Below are positions 41,023-50,380 of a stretch of 64,000 nt of DNA, one piece after another; the stretch's first letter is position 1; each line of letters begins with the position of its first letter. The translations under genes and the position numbers were made by a program. Origin of the DNA: Rhizobium sp. 18065 (GTDB taxonomy: Bacteria > Pseudomonadota > Alphaproteobacteria > Rhizobiales > Rhizobiaceae); NCBI RefSeq assembly GCF_902706095.1, contig NZ_CACSJP010000001.1, positions 496,001 through 560,000 on the forward strand, written 5' to 3'. The notes beneath the pieces were generated by a model. That model did no database searches. It was not told the DNA's origin and was given only the letters and a program-made list of their open reading frames with translations.

Positions 41023-42816
41023 ATGCCTGTCTACAAGGCCCCCGTAAACGATACGCTTTTCATCCTGAACGACGTGCTCGGCTTCGACCGGTACAACAAT
41101 CTGCCGGGCTTCGAGGACGCGACCCCGGACATGGTCGAGGCGATCGTCGGTGAAGCCGCCAAGCTGGCCGAGGAACAGCTCTTCCCGCTCAATCTCTCCG
41201 GCGACCAGGAAGGCTGCACTCGCCACGACGACGCGACCGTCACCGTGCCGAAGGGCTTCAAGGAGGCCTATGACGCCTATTGCCAGAGCGGTTGGCTCGG
41301 CCTCGCCGTCCCGCCGGAATTCGGTGGTCAGGGTCTGCCCTACACGCTGCATGTCGCCGTCGGCGAATACATGTCGTCCGCCAACATGGCGTTGATGATG
41401 TATCCGGGCCTGACCCAGGGCGCGATTGCCGCCATCCTCGTGCATGGCTCCGATGCCCAGAAGCAGACCTACCTGCCAAAGATGGTCGAAGGCACCTGGT
41501 CCGGCACGATGAACCTGACCGAACCGCATTGCGGCACCGATCTTGGCCTGCTGCGCACCAAGGCTGTTCCCCAGGGCGATGGCTCCTACAAGATTTCCGG
41601 CCAGAAGATCTTCATTTCGGCCGGCGAACACGGCATGACCGACAACATCATCCATCTGGTACTTGCCCGCATCGAGGGCGCACCGGAAGGCACCAAGGGC
41701 ATCTCGCTGTTCATCGTGCCGAAGTTCATGGTGGATGACGATGGCTCGGTAGGTGCCCGCAATGCCGCCACCTGCGGCGCCATCGAACACAAGATGGGCA
41801 TCCACGGCAATTCCACCTGCGTGATGAACTATGACGAGGCGACCGGATATCTGATCGGCGCCGAGAACAAGGGCCTCTCGGCCATGTTCGTGATGATGAA
41901 CGAGGCCCGCCTCGGCGTTGGTCTGCAGGGCCTGTCGATCGCCGAAATCGCCTATCAGAACGCGGCGAACTATGCCCGCGAACGCATCCAGGGCCGCTCG
42001 CTGTCCGGCGTCAAGGCGCCGGAAAAGAAGGCCGATCCGCTGATCGTCCATCCCGACATCCGCCGCACGTTGTTGACCATCAAGTCGTTTAACGAGGCCG
42101 GCCGCGCCTTCACGCTGTGGACCGCGCTGAAGTCCGACGTGGCCCATCGCTCGGGCGACGCTGCCGAAAAGCAGACGGCCGACGACATCCTCGGCCTGAT
42201 GACGCCGATCCTGAAGGGCGTGCTGACAGACAAGGGCTTCGACCACGCCGTCATGGCCCAGCAGGTCTTCGGCGGCCATGGTTACATCGAAGAACACGGC
42301 ATGAGCCAGTATGTCCGCGATGCCCGCATCGCGATGATCTACGAAGGCGCCAACGGCATCCAGGCGCTCGACCTCGTCGGCCGCAAGCTTGGCGCCAATG
42401 GTGGCCGCGCCGTCATGGCCCTGTTCAAGGAGATTGGCGATTTCTGTGAGGAAAACCGCGCCGACGAAAGCCTGTCCGCCTACACCAAGAGCCTGAAGAA
42501 GGGCTTGAACGATCTGCAGGCGGCGACCATGTGGTTCATGCAGAATGCCATGGCCAAGCCCGACAATGCCGGTGCTGGCTCCACCGACTACATGCATCTC
42601 TTCGGTGTCGTGGTTCTCGGTTATATGTGGGCCAAGATGGCCAAGGCCGCCAACACGGCCCTTGCCGCGGGCACTGGTGATGCCGATTTCTACAAAAACA
42701 AGCTGCTCACCGGCCGCTTCTACATGGAAAAGATCATGCCGGAGACCGCATTGCGCAAGACCCGCATCGAAGCTGGCGCCGACAGCCTGATGGAAATGGC
42801 CGCCGACGCGTTCTGA
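41023..42816 (+). CDS. Acyl-CoA dehydrogenase (beta-oxidation, DmdC-like)
   Basis: Predicted 597-aa FAD-dependent acyl-CoA dehydrogenase of the long form with an extra C-terminal domain, related to 3-methylmercaptopropionyl-CoA dehydrogenase-type proteins. FAD-binding motifs [17 protein letters not shown] and [12 protein letters not shown] are seen; the catalytic base is probably E441 in [18 protein letters not shown] lies 6-8 nt before the ATG. It leads the operon with fadA and fadB and supplies the first oxidation step of the cycle. The exact chain-length range cannot be told. Confidence 0.9.
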   Translation: MPVYKAPVNDTLFILNDVLGFDRYNNLPGFEDATPDMVEAIVGEAAKLAEEQLFPLNLSGDQEGCTRHDDATVTVPKGFKEAYDAYCQSGWLGLAVPPEFGGQGLPYTLHVAVGEYMSSANMALMMYPGLTQGAIAAILVHGSDAQKQTYLPKMVEGTWSGTMNLTEPHCGTDLGLLRTKAVPQGDGSYKISGQKIFISAGEHGMTDNIIHLVLARIEGAPEGTKGISLFIVPKFMVDDDGSVGARNAATCGAIEHKMGIHGNSTCVMNYDEATGYLIGAENKGLSAMFVMMNEARLGVGLQGLSIAEIAYQNAANYARERIQGRSLSGVKAPEKKADPLIVHPDIRRTLLTIKSFNEAGRAFTLWTALKSDVAHRSGDAAEKQTADDILGLMTPILKGVLTDKGFDHAVMAQQVFGGHGYIEEHGMSQYVRDARIAMIYEGANGIQALDLVGRKLGANGGRAVMALFKEIGDFCEENRADESLSAYTKSLKKGLNDLQAATMWFMQNAMAKPDNAGAGSTDYMHLFGVVVLGYMWAKMAKAANTALAAGTGDADFYKNKLLTGRFYMEKIMPETALRKTRIEAGADSLMEMAADAF

Positions 42817-42905
42817 CCGTCGTCTCCGCTCGACGGAGAGACGGACGAAGGCCGGATGAGGGGCCTGCAGCGCCCGCCAGCGTTGCGGTTTGTCCCTCAC
42901 CCTGA

Positions 42906-42931
42906 CCCTCTCCCCGCTTGCGGGGAGAGGG
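42906..42931. repeat. Palindromic intergenic unit between acyl-CoA dehydrogenase and fadA
   Basis: Perfect 12-bp inverted repeat CCCTCTCCCCGC-TT-GCGGGGAGAGGG, followed at 42978-43004 by a weaker CTCTCCGCTTGAGAGAG dyad. It is one of several CTCCCC-type palindromes in this part of the window. Confidence 0.65.
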
Positions 42932-43086
42932 GATTGCCGCCGCCGGAAAGGGCGAAGATCGATGTCGCGACCTGCGTTCATCTCTCCGCTTGAGAGAGAA
43001 GATGCCTGCAGGCGGGTGACGATCCGCCACAAGGTGGCCACAGCAGTTTTCAAGGCGCCCGAGCGCCGCAAGGGAGATGAGAAACA

Positions 43087-44295
43087 ATGACCGAAGCCTA
43101 TATCTACGATCACGTGCGCACCCCGCGCGGCCGTGGCAAGAAGGATGGATCGCTGCACGAAGTGCCGACGCCTCGTCTGGCCGCCCGCACGCTGGAAGCC
43201 CTGCGCGACCGCAACGGCCTCGACACATCCACCGTCGATGACATCATCTTCGGCTGCGTCGATCCGGTCATGGAAGCCGGCGCCGTCATCCCCAAGGCTG
43301 CCGCCTTCGAGGCAGGCTACGCCTTCTCCGCCCCCGGCATCCAGATTTCGCGCTTCTGTGCCTCCGGCCTCGATGCGGTCAATCTTGCTGCTGGCAAGGT
43401 CATGGCCGGTTCCGACGACATCGTCATCGCCGGCGGCGTCGAGTCGATGTCGCGCGTCGGCATGGGCATGTCGGGCGGTGCCTGGTACATGGACCCGTCG
43501 GTCAACTTCCCCGGCTATTTCATGCCCCAGGGTGTCTCCGCCGACCTGATTGCCACGAAATACGGCTTCTCCCGCGATGACGTCGATGCCTATGCCGTCG
43601 AAAGCCAGAAGCGCTCGGCCAATTCCTGGGAAAAGGGCTATTTCGCTAAGTCCGTCATCCCGGTAAAGGATGGCAGCGGTTTGGTGATCCTCGATCGCGA
43701 CGAGCATATGCGCCCCACGACCGACATGCAGTCGCTGGCCGGCCTCAATCCGTCCTTCCAGATGCCCGGCGAAATGGGCGGTTTCGATGCAGTCGCCATT
43801 CAGGCGCATCCGGAAATCGAGAAGATCAACTACGTCCACCATGCCGGCAATTCGTCCGGCATCGTCGATGGCGCCGCAGCCGTGCTGGTTGGCTCCAAGG
43901 CTGGTGGCCAGAGCATGGGCCTCAAGCCCCGCGCCCGCATCCGCGCCTTCACCAATATCGGCTCCGATCCGGCTCTGATGCTGACCGGCCCGGTCGACGT
44001 CACGGAAAAGCTGTTGAAGCGCTCCGGCATGACGATCGCCGACATCGACCTGTTCGAGTTGAACGAGGCGTTTGCCGCTGTCGTCCTGCGCTTCATGCAG
44101 GCCTTCAACGTCAGCCACGACGTGATGAACGTCAACGGCGGCGCGATCGCCATGGGCCATCCGCTCGGTGCCACCGGCGCGATGATCCTCGGCACCGTGC
44201 TCGACGAGCTGGAACGCCGCGATCTCAACACCGCGCTCGTCACGCTCTGCATCGGCGCCGGCATGGGCACCGCGACGATCATCGAACGGGTTTGA
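43087..44295 (+). CDS. fadA: Acetyl-CoA acyltransferase (thiolase)
   Basis: Predicted 402-aa thiolase. Active-site residues: nucleophile C91 (RFCASGLDA), H358 (GGAIAMGHPLGATGA) and C388 (TLCIGAGMG); NEAFAAV is also present. It cleaves 3-ketoacyl-CoA to acetyl-CoA and a shortened acyl-CoA. GGGAGATG lies before the start. It is the middle gene of the fad operon; the order dehydrogenase, thiolase, multifunctional enzyme is the one I recall from Sinorhizobium. Confidence 0.93.
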   Translation: MTEAYIYDHVRTPRGRGKKDGSLHEVPTPRLAARTLEALRDRNGLDTSTVDDIIFGCVDPVMEAGAVIPKAAAFEAGYAFSAPGIQISRFCASGLDAVNLAAGKVMAGSDDIVIAGGVESMSRVGMGMSGGAWYMDPSVNFPGYFMPQGVSADLIATKYGFSRDDVDAYAVESQKRSANSWEKGYFAKSVIPVKDGSGLVILDRDEHMRPTTDMQSLAGLNPSFQMPGEMGGFDAVAIQAHPEIEKINYVHHAGNSSGIVDGAAAVLVGSKAGGQSMGLKPRARIRAFTNIGSDPALMLTGPVDVTEKLLKRSGMTIADIDLFELNEAFAAVVLRFMQAFNVSHDVMNVNGGAIAMGHPLGATGAMILGTVLDELERRDLNTALVTLCIGAGMGTATIIERV

Positions 44296-44305
44296 TGGGG
44301 TCCAA

Positions 44306-44394
44306 CCCTCCCCCTTGTGGGGAGGGTGGCCGGCAGGCGGGAGGGGTCTTTGCACAAGAGCCCCTCCCCAACCCCTCCCCACAAGGGGGAGGGG
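44306..44394. repeat. Inverted pair of palindromic units between fadA and fadB
   Basis: A 21-bp sequence at 44306-44326 (CCCTCCCCC then TTGTGGGGAGGG) recurs exactly, inverted, at 44373-44393. Each copy is itself palindromic. The intervening 46 bp include CGGCAGGCGGGAGGGG. The transcript here can fold into one long hairpin or two short ones. Confidence 0.7.
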
Positions 44395-44468
44395 CTTAAC
44401 CCCGCCGGATCGCACCGGATTTGGAGCGGCGGCGACATCAGAGAATTCAAGGGAAGAGGAATCCCATT

Positions 44469-46685
44469 ATGAGCACCTACAAGAACTTCACCATCGAGAC
44501 TGACGCCGACGGCATTGCGCTGGTCACCTGGGACATGCCCGACAAGTCGATGAACGTCTTCACCGTCGAGGTGATGGACGAGATCGAGAAGATCCTCGAC
44601 CAGACCGTCGCGGATGCCGACGTCAAGGGCGTCGTCTTCACCTCCGGCAAGTCCAGCTTTTCCGGCGGTGCCGATCTCACCATGATCAAGGGCATGTTCT
44701 CCATGCTCGAGGAAGAGAAGGCCAAGGATCCGGCCGGTGCCGTGAAGAAGCTGTTTGACGCCGCCGGTCGCATGACCTGGCTGTGGCGCAAGATCGAGAC
44801 CAATGGCAAGCCATGGGTGTCTGCGATCAACGGCACTTGCATGGGCGGCGCTTTCGAGCTGTCGCTCGCCTGCCATGGCCGCGTCGCCTCCAATGCCAAG
44901 TCGGTCAAGCTGGCACTGCCCGAGGTCAAGGTCGGCATCTTCCCCGGCGCCGGTGGCACCCAGCGCGTGGCCCGTCTGGCCAATACCCAGGACGCCCTGC
45001 AGATGATGACCACCGGGTCGAGCCTGACGGCTGCCCGCGCCAAGGCCATGGGTCTGGTCCACCAGGTCGTCGAGCCGGGCGAACTGATCAATGCCGCCAA
45101 GCAGATGATCAAGGACGGGTTGAAGCCGGTCGCCCCCTGGGACGAAAAGGGCTTCAAGGTTCCCGGCGGCGGCATCTGGACGCCGGCGGCAGCCCAGCTC
45201 TGGCCGGCGGCATCCGCCATCCTGCGCCGCGAGACCGCCGGCAACTATCCGGCAGCGCTCGCCATCCTGAAAAGCGTCTATGAGGGCCTGCAGGTGCCGT
45301 TCGACACCGGCCTGCGCATCGAGCAACGCTATTTCACCGAGATCGTCCAGACGACAGAAGCGTTCTCGATGATCCGCTCGCTGTTCGTCTCGATGCAGGA
45401 ACTGAACAAGGGCGCCCGTCGTCCCGCCGGCCAGCCGAAGTCGAAGATCACCAAGGTTGGCGTCGTCGGCGCCGGCTTCATGGGCGCCTCGATCGCCTAT
45501 GTGACGGCAGCCGCCGGCATCAATGTCGTCCTGATCGACCGCGACATGGAGGCAGCGGGCAAGGGCAAGACCCATTCCGAGGGCCTGGTCGCCGGTGCTG
45601 TCGGCAAGGGCAGACTTACCAAGGACGAGGGCGAGGCGCTGCTGTCGCTGATCACCCCGTCGGATGACTACGGCACGCTGGCCGATGCCGATCTGGTCAT
45701 CGAGGCCGTCTTCGAAGACCGCGACGTCAAGAAGGCTGTCATCGAAAAGGTCGAGGCGGTTCTGCCCGAAGGCGCGATCTTCGCCTCCAACACCTCGACG
45801 TTGCCGATCACGGGCCTAGCCGGAAACTCCAAGCGCCCCGTCGATTTCATCGGCATCCACTTCTTCTCGCCGGTCGAGAAGATGATGCTGACCGAAGTCA
45901 TCCTCGGCAAGGAAACCGGTGACAAGGCGCTCGCTGTCGCACTCGACTATGTCGCGGCGATCAAGAAGACCCCGATCGTCGTTAACGACACGCGTGGCTT
46001 CTTCGTCAACCGCTGCGTCCTGCGCTACATGGCGGAAAGCTACAACATGCTGATCGAAGGCGTGCCGCCGGTGATGATCGAAAATGCCGCCAAGTTCGCC
46101 GGCATGCCGGTCGGGCCGCTGGCGCTCAACGATGAAGTGGCGATCGATCTGTCCTACAAGATCCTGAAAGCCACCGTCGCCGATCTTGGCGAAAAGGCCG
46201 TCGATCCGCGCCATATGGAGCTGGTCTCGCGCATGGTCGAGAAGGAAGAGCGCTTCGGCCGCAAGAACGGCAAGGGCTTCTACGACTATCCGGCCAAGCC
46301 GGCCAAGAAACACATCTGGCCGGGCCTGAAGGACCTGCATCCGCAGCAGAAGCCGGAAGATGTCGACGTCAAGACGCTGCAGCAGCGTTTCCTGGTGACG
46401 ATCGCGCTGGAAGCGGCCCGCACTGTCGAGGAAGGCATCGTCACCGACCCACGCGAAGCCGATGTCGGCTCGATCCTCGGCTTCGGCTTTGCGCCTTACA
46501 CCGGTGGCGCACTGTCTTACATCGACGGCATGGGCGTGAAGACATTCGTAAGCCTGTGCGAACGATTGGCGAAGGACTACGGCGCGCATTTCAACCCGAC
46601 GCCGCTGCTCGTCGACATGGCCGCCAAGGGCGACACCTTCTACGGCCGCTTCGACCCTTACGGGCAGGCCGCAAAGGCTGCCTGA
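44469..46685 (+). CDS. fadB: Multifunctional enoyl-CoA hydratase/3-hydroxyacyl-CoA dehydrogenase
   Basis: Predicted 738-aa beta-oxidation enzyme. The N-terminal crotonase domain has oxyanion segments FSGGADLTMIKG and NGTCMGGAFELSLACHG; the NAD-binding domain begins KVGVVGAGFMGASIAYV, continues with SNTSTLPITGLA and the catalytic-His region GIHFFSPVEKMMLTEVI; two C-terminal 3HCDH domains follow. It hydrates 2-enoyl-CoA and oxidises the product to 3-ketoacyl-CoA for FadA. ATG 44469 follows AGAGGAA by 8 nt. A clear terminator comes after the stop. Confidence 0.94.
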   Translation: MSTYKNFTIETDADGIALVTWDMPDKSMNVFTVEVMDEIEKILDQTVADADVKGVVFTSGKSSFSGGADLTMIKGMFSMLEEEKAKDPAGAVKKLFDAAGRMTWLWRKIETNGKPWVSAINGTCMGGAFELSLACHGRVASNAKSVKLALPEVKVGIFPGAGGTQRVARLANTQDALQMMTTGSSLTAARAKAMGLVHQVVEPGELINAAKQMIKDGLKPVAPWDEKGFKVPGGGIWTPAAAQLWPAASAILRRETAGNYPAALAILKSVYEGLQVPFDTGLRIEQRYFTEIVQTTEAFSMIRSLFVSMQELNKGARRPAGQPKSKITKVGVVGAGFMGASIAYVTAAAGINVVLIDRDMEAAGKGKTHSEGLVAGAVGKGRLTKDEGEALLSLITPSDDYGTLADADLVIEAVFEDRDVKKAVIEKVEAVLPEGAIFASNTSTLPITGLAGNSKRPVDFIGIHFFSPVEKMMLTEVILGKETGDKALAVALDYVAAIKKTPIVVNDTRGFFVNRCVLRYMAESYNMLIEGVPPVMIENAAKFAGMPVGPLALNDEVAIDLSYKILKATVADLGEKAVDPRHMELVSRMVEKEERFGRKNGKGFYDYPAKPAKKHIWPGLKDLHPQQKPEDVDVKTLQQRFLVTIALEAARTVEEGIVTDPREADVGSILGFGFAPYTGGALSYIDGMGVKTFVSLCERLAKDYGAHFNPTPLLVDMAAKGDTFYGRFDPYGQAAKAA

Positions 46686-46707
46686 GGGCACCATGATGGT
46701 TAGTGAA

Positions 46708-46731
46708 AAGGCGGCTTCGGCCGCCTTTTTT
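46708..46731 (+). terminator. fad operon terminator with UUCG loop
   Basis: AAGGCGGC-TTCG-GCCGCCTT (46708-46727) followed by a T-run to 46731. The extra-stable UUCG tetraloop and T-run make it a strong rho-independent terminator 22 nt after the fadB stop. Confidence 0.9.
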
Positions 46732-48086
46732 GCGATTGGCGAGAGGTGAGTTGGTGGCTGGTGTTTGTTCGCACGTTTGACTTTTATCTCTGGCGATACC
46801 CCCTTCTGCCCTGCCGGGCATCTCCCCCACAAGGAGGGAGATCGGCGTGGGGCTGGCCGCTCGGCCAATCGGATACCTTGGACAATTGAGGCCGGTGCAA
46901 TGAGGCGATGTCTTGTCGTCTGCTGTTTTGGCCTTTGGACCGCGGTCACCATCCTCTCCCTTGCACTGCGGTCTCGGCCGATCTCCCCCCGTGTGGGGGA
47001 GATGTCGGCGGAGCCGACAGAGGGGGGCGAACTGGCTCTGACGGCTGACGGTAACGGTCCCGGCGAGCCACACGGTCCGATCCTCGATCCAACATCCTCA
47101 TCATTCCAAACCTTCAAAAATCCCATGCCAAACCACCGGTCGGATTGTCCTCCTCCGGGGATAGCGTGTCAGTCTCGGACAGGGCGCCAGAAGCAACCTG
47201 ATTGAATAAATTATATGGCTCCTTCCGGCGCCCCGTTCGGCGATTTTTGCCGGTTGCATGCGTCTCTCTGGCAAGGCGGCTCTGGCCGGCGAAACGAAGC
47301 GTTTCACCGTCAACCGGGCTTGGGTCCGAAACGTCTCGTTGAGACGTCCTGGCCGGGTGCCCGGGAGGTTTCAGGTTCTCGGCGGATGTGCGCACATCCC
47401 GACCTGACCCTCGCCCGGGGAGCGGGTCATTTGCGACCATAGCTCCCGCCGTCTTTGTCACCGGACCCGATCAATCAATCACTCGATCAACCTATCAGGT
47501 CCGGCGCCTTGTTTGTGTGCCGCTGAGGCACGTCCGATGGCCGTTGGGATCGAGGTTGGCTCAAACCATCCGAGGTCTTTGCCATCCACCATCCCTCCAC
47601 CGGAGGGAGACCGTTGCATCCGGCCCGGAGGGTCTGGCCTGCGACAGCCGCGCCCTCCGGCGCCGGTTCCGCTTCGCCGGGCTCGCAACACCCGGTGTAT
47701 CCGAAGGCGGAACGGGGAGAGTATCGCACGGGCGGAAACGAGGGGGATGAAATAGGGTGTGTTTTATTGAAAACGTTGGGGGATTTGGAAAAGTCATCCC
47801 CGCTGGAGGTGGTTGTGCGGTGGTTTGTGCGGGTGAGCGCCCTCATCCGCCCTTCGGGCACCTTCTCCCTCGGGGGGAGAAGGAAGTCAGCGGCCGGTGC
47901 GACACGCTGGGCAGGGTGGAATTGGGCGTGCCAAGGGCCCTTGGCGAACGGTTCGCCGCAAATCCATGCGGAAAACGTAATCGCTGCGCGCTTCCTCATG
48001 CGCAGATGTACCGATCGGTTCGCTATGCGGCTTGACAGAATGCAAGCCGAACCTAAACCGCGATCTACGTTTATCGGGAGGCAATC
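46732..48086. other. Gene-free region rich in palindromic repeats
   Basis: About 1.35 kb between the fad terminator and the BASS gene holds no convincing gene: open frames here lack ribosome-binding sites and run through repeats. It contains inverted copies of one CTCCCCC-type unit (46799-46846 and 46973-47027), a related piece at 47818-47885 (GCCCTTCGGGCACC and CTCCC...GGGGAG), and a GGAGGGAGACC stretch near 47600. An AT-rich patch is at 47195-47216. Confidence 0.5.
46799..47027. repeat. Element bounded by inverted CTCCCCC-type units
   Basis: The left unit (46799-46846: CCCCCTTCTGCCCTGCCGGG then CATCTCCCCCACAAGGAGGG) and the right unit (46973-47027) are inverted relatives, the right reading in reverse CCCCCTCTGTCGGCTCCGCC then GACATCTCCCCCACACGGGG. 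They enclose about 125 bp of unrelated DNA. This resembles mosaic intergenic elements of Rhizobiales. Confidence 0.5.
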
Positions 48087-49052
48087 ATGAAATCGCTCGC
48101 ATCTTTTTCCAGCTTTGTCGGCAAGACCTTTGCCGTCTGGGTCATCCTTTTCGCCGTGCTCGGCTTCTTCTTCCCCGAACTGTTCAAGCAGATCGTGCCG
48201 TGGATCGTCACGCTTCTGGCGATCATCATGTTCGGCATGGGCCTGACAATCTCGCTCGATGATTTCCGCGAGGTGGTGAAGCGGCCGTTCGATGTGGCGA
48301 TCGGGGTTGGCTCGCAATTCGTCATCATGCCGCTTCTGGCCGTGCTGCTGACCATGCTCATCCCCATGCCGCCGGAAGTCGCCGCCGGTGTCATCCTGGT
48401 CGGCTGCTGCCCGGGCGGCACGTCATCGAATGTCATGACCTATCTCAGCAAGGGCGATGTGGCGCTGTCGGTTGCCTGCACCAGCGTCACCACGCTGGCA
48501 GCGCCGATCGTCACGCCCTTCCTCGTCTGGCTGTTTGCCAGCCAGTTCCTGCCCGTCGATGCCATGGCCATGTTCATCAGCATCGTCAAGGTGGTGCTGT
48601 TGCCGCTGGCGCTGGGCTTTGCCCTGCAAAAACTGGCACCGGCCGTGGTTCGTGCCGCCGTTCCGGCACTGCCACTGGTCAGCGTGCTTGGCATCGTGCT
48701 GATCGTCGCGGCCGTCGTCGGCGCCAGCAAGGGCGCGATCGTCCAGTCCGGCCTGATGATCTTTGCCGTTGTCGTGCTGCACAATGGCCTGGGTTATCTG
48801 CTCGGCTTCTTCGCGGCCAAGGTCTGCGGCCTGTCGCTGGCCAGGCGCAAGGCGATCGCCATCGAGGTCGGCATGCAGAACAGCGGTCTCGGCGCCGCCC
48901 TGGCCAATGCTTACTTCTCGCCGCTTGCCGCCGTGCCGAGCGCCATCTTCAGCGTCTGGCACAATATTTCCGGCGCGCTGCTGGCCAATTATTTCGCCCG
49001 CCAGGTGGACGTCGAAGACGCGCCAGCGGTGGTGGTTTCCACAAGGTCCTGA
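48087..49052 (+). CDS. Bile acid:sodium symporter (BASS) family transporter
   Basis: Predicted 321-aa inner-membrane protein with about ten hydrophobic segments. The BASS signature GCCPGGTSSNVMTYLSKGD and the later GMQNSGLGAALA are present. Bacterial members carry organic anions such as keto acids or bile acid-like compounds with sodium; the substrate here is unknown. GGGAGG lies 6 nt before the ATG. Confidence 0.9.
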   Translation: MKSLASFSSFVGKTFAVWVILFAVLGFFFPELFKQIVPWIVTLLAIIMFGMGLTISLDDFREVVKRPFDVAIGVGSQFVIMPLLAVLLTMLIPMPPEVAAGVILVGCCPGGTSSNVMTYLSKGDVALSVACTSVTTLAAPIVTPFLVWLFASQFLPVDAMAMFISIVKVVLLPLALGFALQKLAPAVVRAAVPALPLVSVLGIVLIVAAVVGASKGAIVQSGLMIFAVVVLHNGLGYLLGFFAAKVCGLSLARRKAIAIEVGMQNSGLGAALANAYFSPLAAVPSAIFSVWHNISGALLANYFARQVDVEDAPAVVVSTRS

Positions 49053-49117
49053 CAGCAAGGCTCAAGCAATGCATGCCGGGCGGTCAAACCGTCCGGCATC
49101 AGAACTCACATCAGAAC

Positions 49118-50173
49118 TCAATTGGTCAGATCGTAGCTGCGCCGCAGCCCCTGCGCGTCGAGCCAGCCGATCACGGCTGCCGGTTCGTCGGTCTGGATGA
49201 TCGTCACGCCACGGTCGATGAAGAAGCCATAGACATCCTCCGCCCGCCCGCTGGCCATGGCCAGATAGTCGCCGCGTCCGCCGGCCACCATGCCCTCCGG
49301 TCGGTCGGTGATCGGATAGGTATTGACCCAGAGATGTGTGTCGTTGCGGATCGCGGCCGCCCTGGCCCGGGCAGACAGAAGCGGTCCGCCATCGGTTGTC
49401 AGCGGCTGGGCGGCATCGCGGTACCAGTGGATCAGTTCGGCGGCCGGTGCCGACAGCGACGCTTCGGTCCGATCGATGAAATCGGCTTCTTTTACGGCGT
49501 CGTCGGCCAGGATCGGCATGAAGGCGATCTCCGGGCCGATCGCGCGGCGAATGTCGCGGGCAAGCTGCAGCCGTTCGGCGTTCCACACGGCCATTTTCAA
49601 AAGCACGCCGTCGGTCATCTCCAGCCGTTGCGCCAGTTCGGCCACCTCGACCAGTGCCTCCGGTTCCAGCTTGTTGTCGATATTGATCAGGATGCGGCCC
49701 CTGGCATGGAGCATCGCCTCCTCCAGGGTAAATACCGTCTCATCCGTCAGTCGGCGCTGACCTTCGACGACCAGTCGACAGGTCCGAAGCGCGGCAAGCG
49801 ACAGGTCTTCGACCGCGCCGTGACAGCTGGTGGTGCGCTCCAGCGTCGCGTCATGCATGACGACCAGCACGCCGTCCCGGCTGCGCCGCACATCCATTTC
49901 GACCATCTCGACGCCCAGTTCGACGGCATGGTCGATAGCCGCAAACGAGTTTTCCGCCCGGACCGGCACGCCGTTTTCCTTCCAGCCGGCCCGGTGGGCG
50001 ACCACCATGACATGGTCACGCCACAGATTGGCATCGGTCAGGCGCTGGTGGATCAGGGCGCTGCGGCCAGAAGAATGGGAGGCAAGCGGCTGGGCCGCCT
50101 GGAAGGGGGCATTCAGCGCCGATTGCGGCAAGAGGCCGACAAGGGTGGCAAGGATGGAAACGGCAAGACGCAT
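49118..50173 (-). CDS. Glycerophosphodiester phosphodiesterase-like protein, exported
   Basis: Predicted 351-aa GDPD-family protein. A signal peptide is visible (MRLAVSILATLVGLLPQSAL). The N-terminal half has the catalytic barrel motifs AHRAGWKEN (first His), ENSFAAIDHAVELG, EMDVRRSRDGVLVVMHD (second His) and LERTT; a C-terminal barrel strand is TIIQTDEPAAVIGWL. It should cleave glycerophosphodiesters in the periplasm, giving glycerol 3-phosphate and an alcohol. ATG 50173 is chosen because it begins the signal peptide; the upstream extension is unlikely. Confidence 0.85.
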   Translation of the reverse strand: MRLAVSILATLVGLLPQSALNAPFQAAQPLASHSSGRSALIHQRLTDANLWRDHVMVVAHRAGWKENGVPVRAENSFAAIDHAVELGVEMVEMDVRRSRDGVLVVMHDATLERTTSCHGAVEDLSLAALRTCRLVVEGQRRLTDETVFTLEEAMLHARGRILINIDNKLEPEALVEVAELAQRLEMTDGVLLKMAVWNAERLQLARDIRRAIGPEIAFMPILADDAVKEADFIDRTEASLSAPAAELIHWYRDAAQPLTTDGGPLLSARARAAAIRNDTHLWVNTYPITDRPEGMVAGGRGDYLAMASGRAEDVYGFFIDRGVTIIQTDEPAAVIGWLDAQGLRRSYDLTN

Positions 50174-50380
50174 CGGCAGTCGCTCCAGGTCCGGAATCTC
50201 TCGAGCTTCCGATAGCGGTTGCGAATGAAAGCGCGATGACGCTGCGATGAAGGCTTGATGACAGGCGGGAAAGGGAACAGGCTGGCGGGCATTGTCGTTG
50301 TTCCATCTCGCGCGCGGCCTGCCCATCGCTCAGCCGGCGGGCGTGCCGCTTGGCTTGATTGAGAATGTGGAGAAAATGAC

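Noticed and set aside
40960..44415. 1151-codon minus-strand frame across the acyl-CoA dehydrogenase and fadA genes
   Set aside because: Antisense to two clear enzymes and their gap; composition is that of mirror-image coding DNA.
46765..47205. Open frame of 146 codons in the repeat-rich gap
   Set aside because: It is made largely of the CTCCCCC repeat and its surroundings (ISPRVGEMSAEPTEGG), a common false gene in rhizobial annotation.
47487..48317. Minus-strand frame of 276 codons entering the BASS gene
   Set aside because: It overlaps the transporter antisense and has no ribosome-binding site or family.
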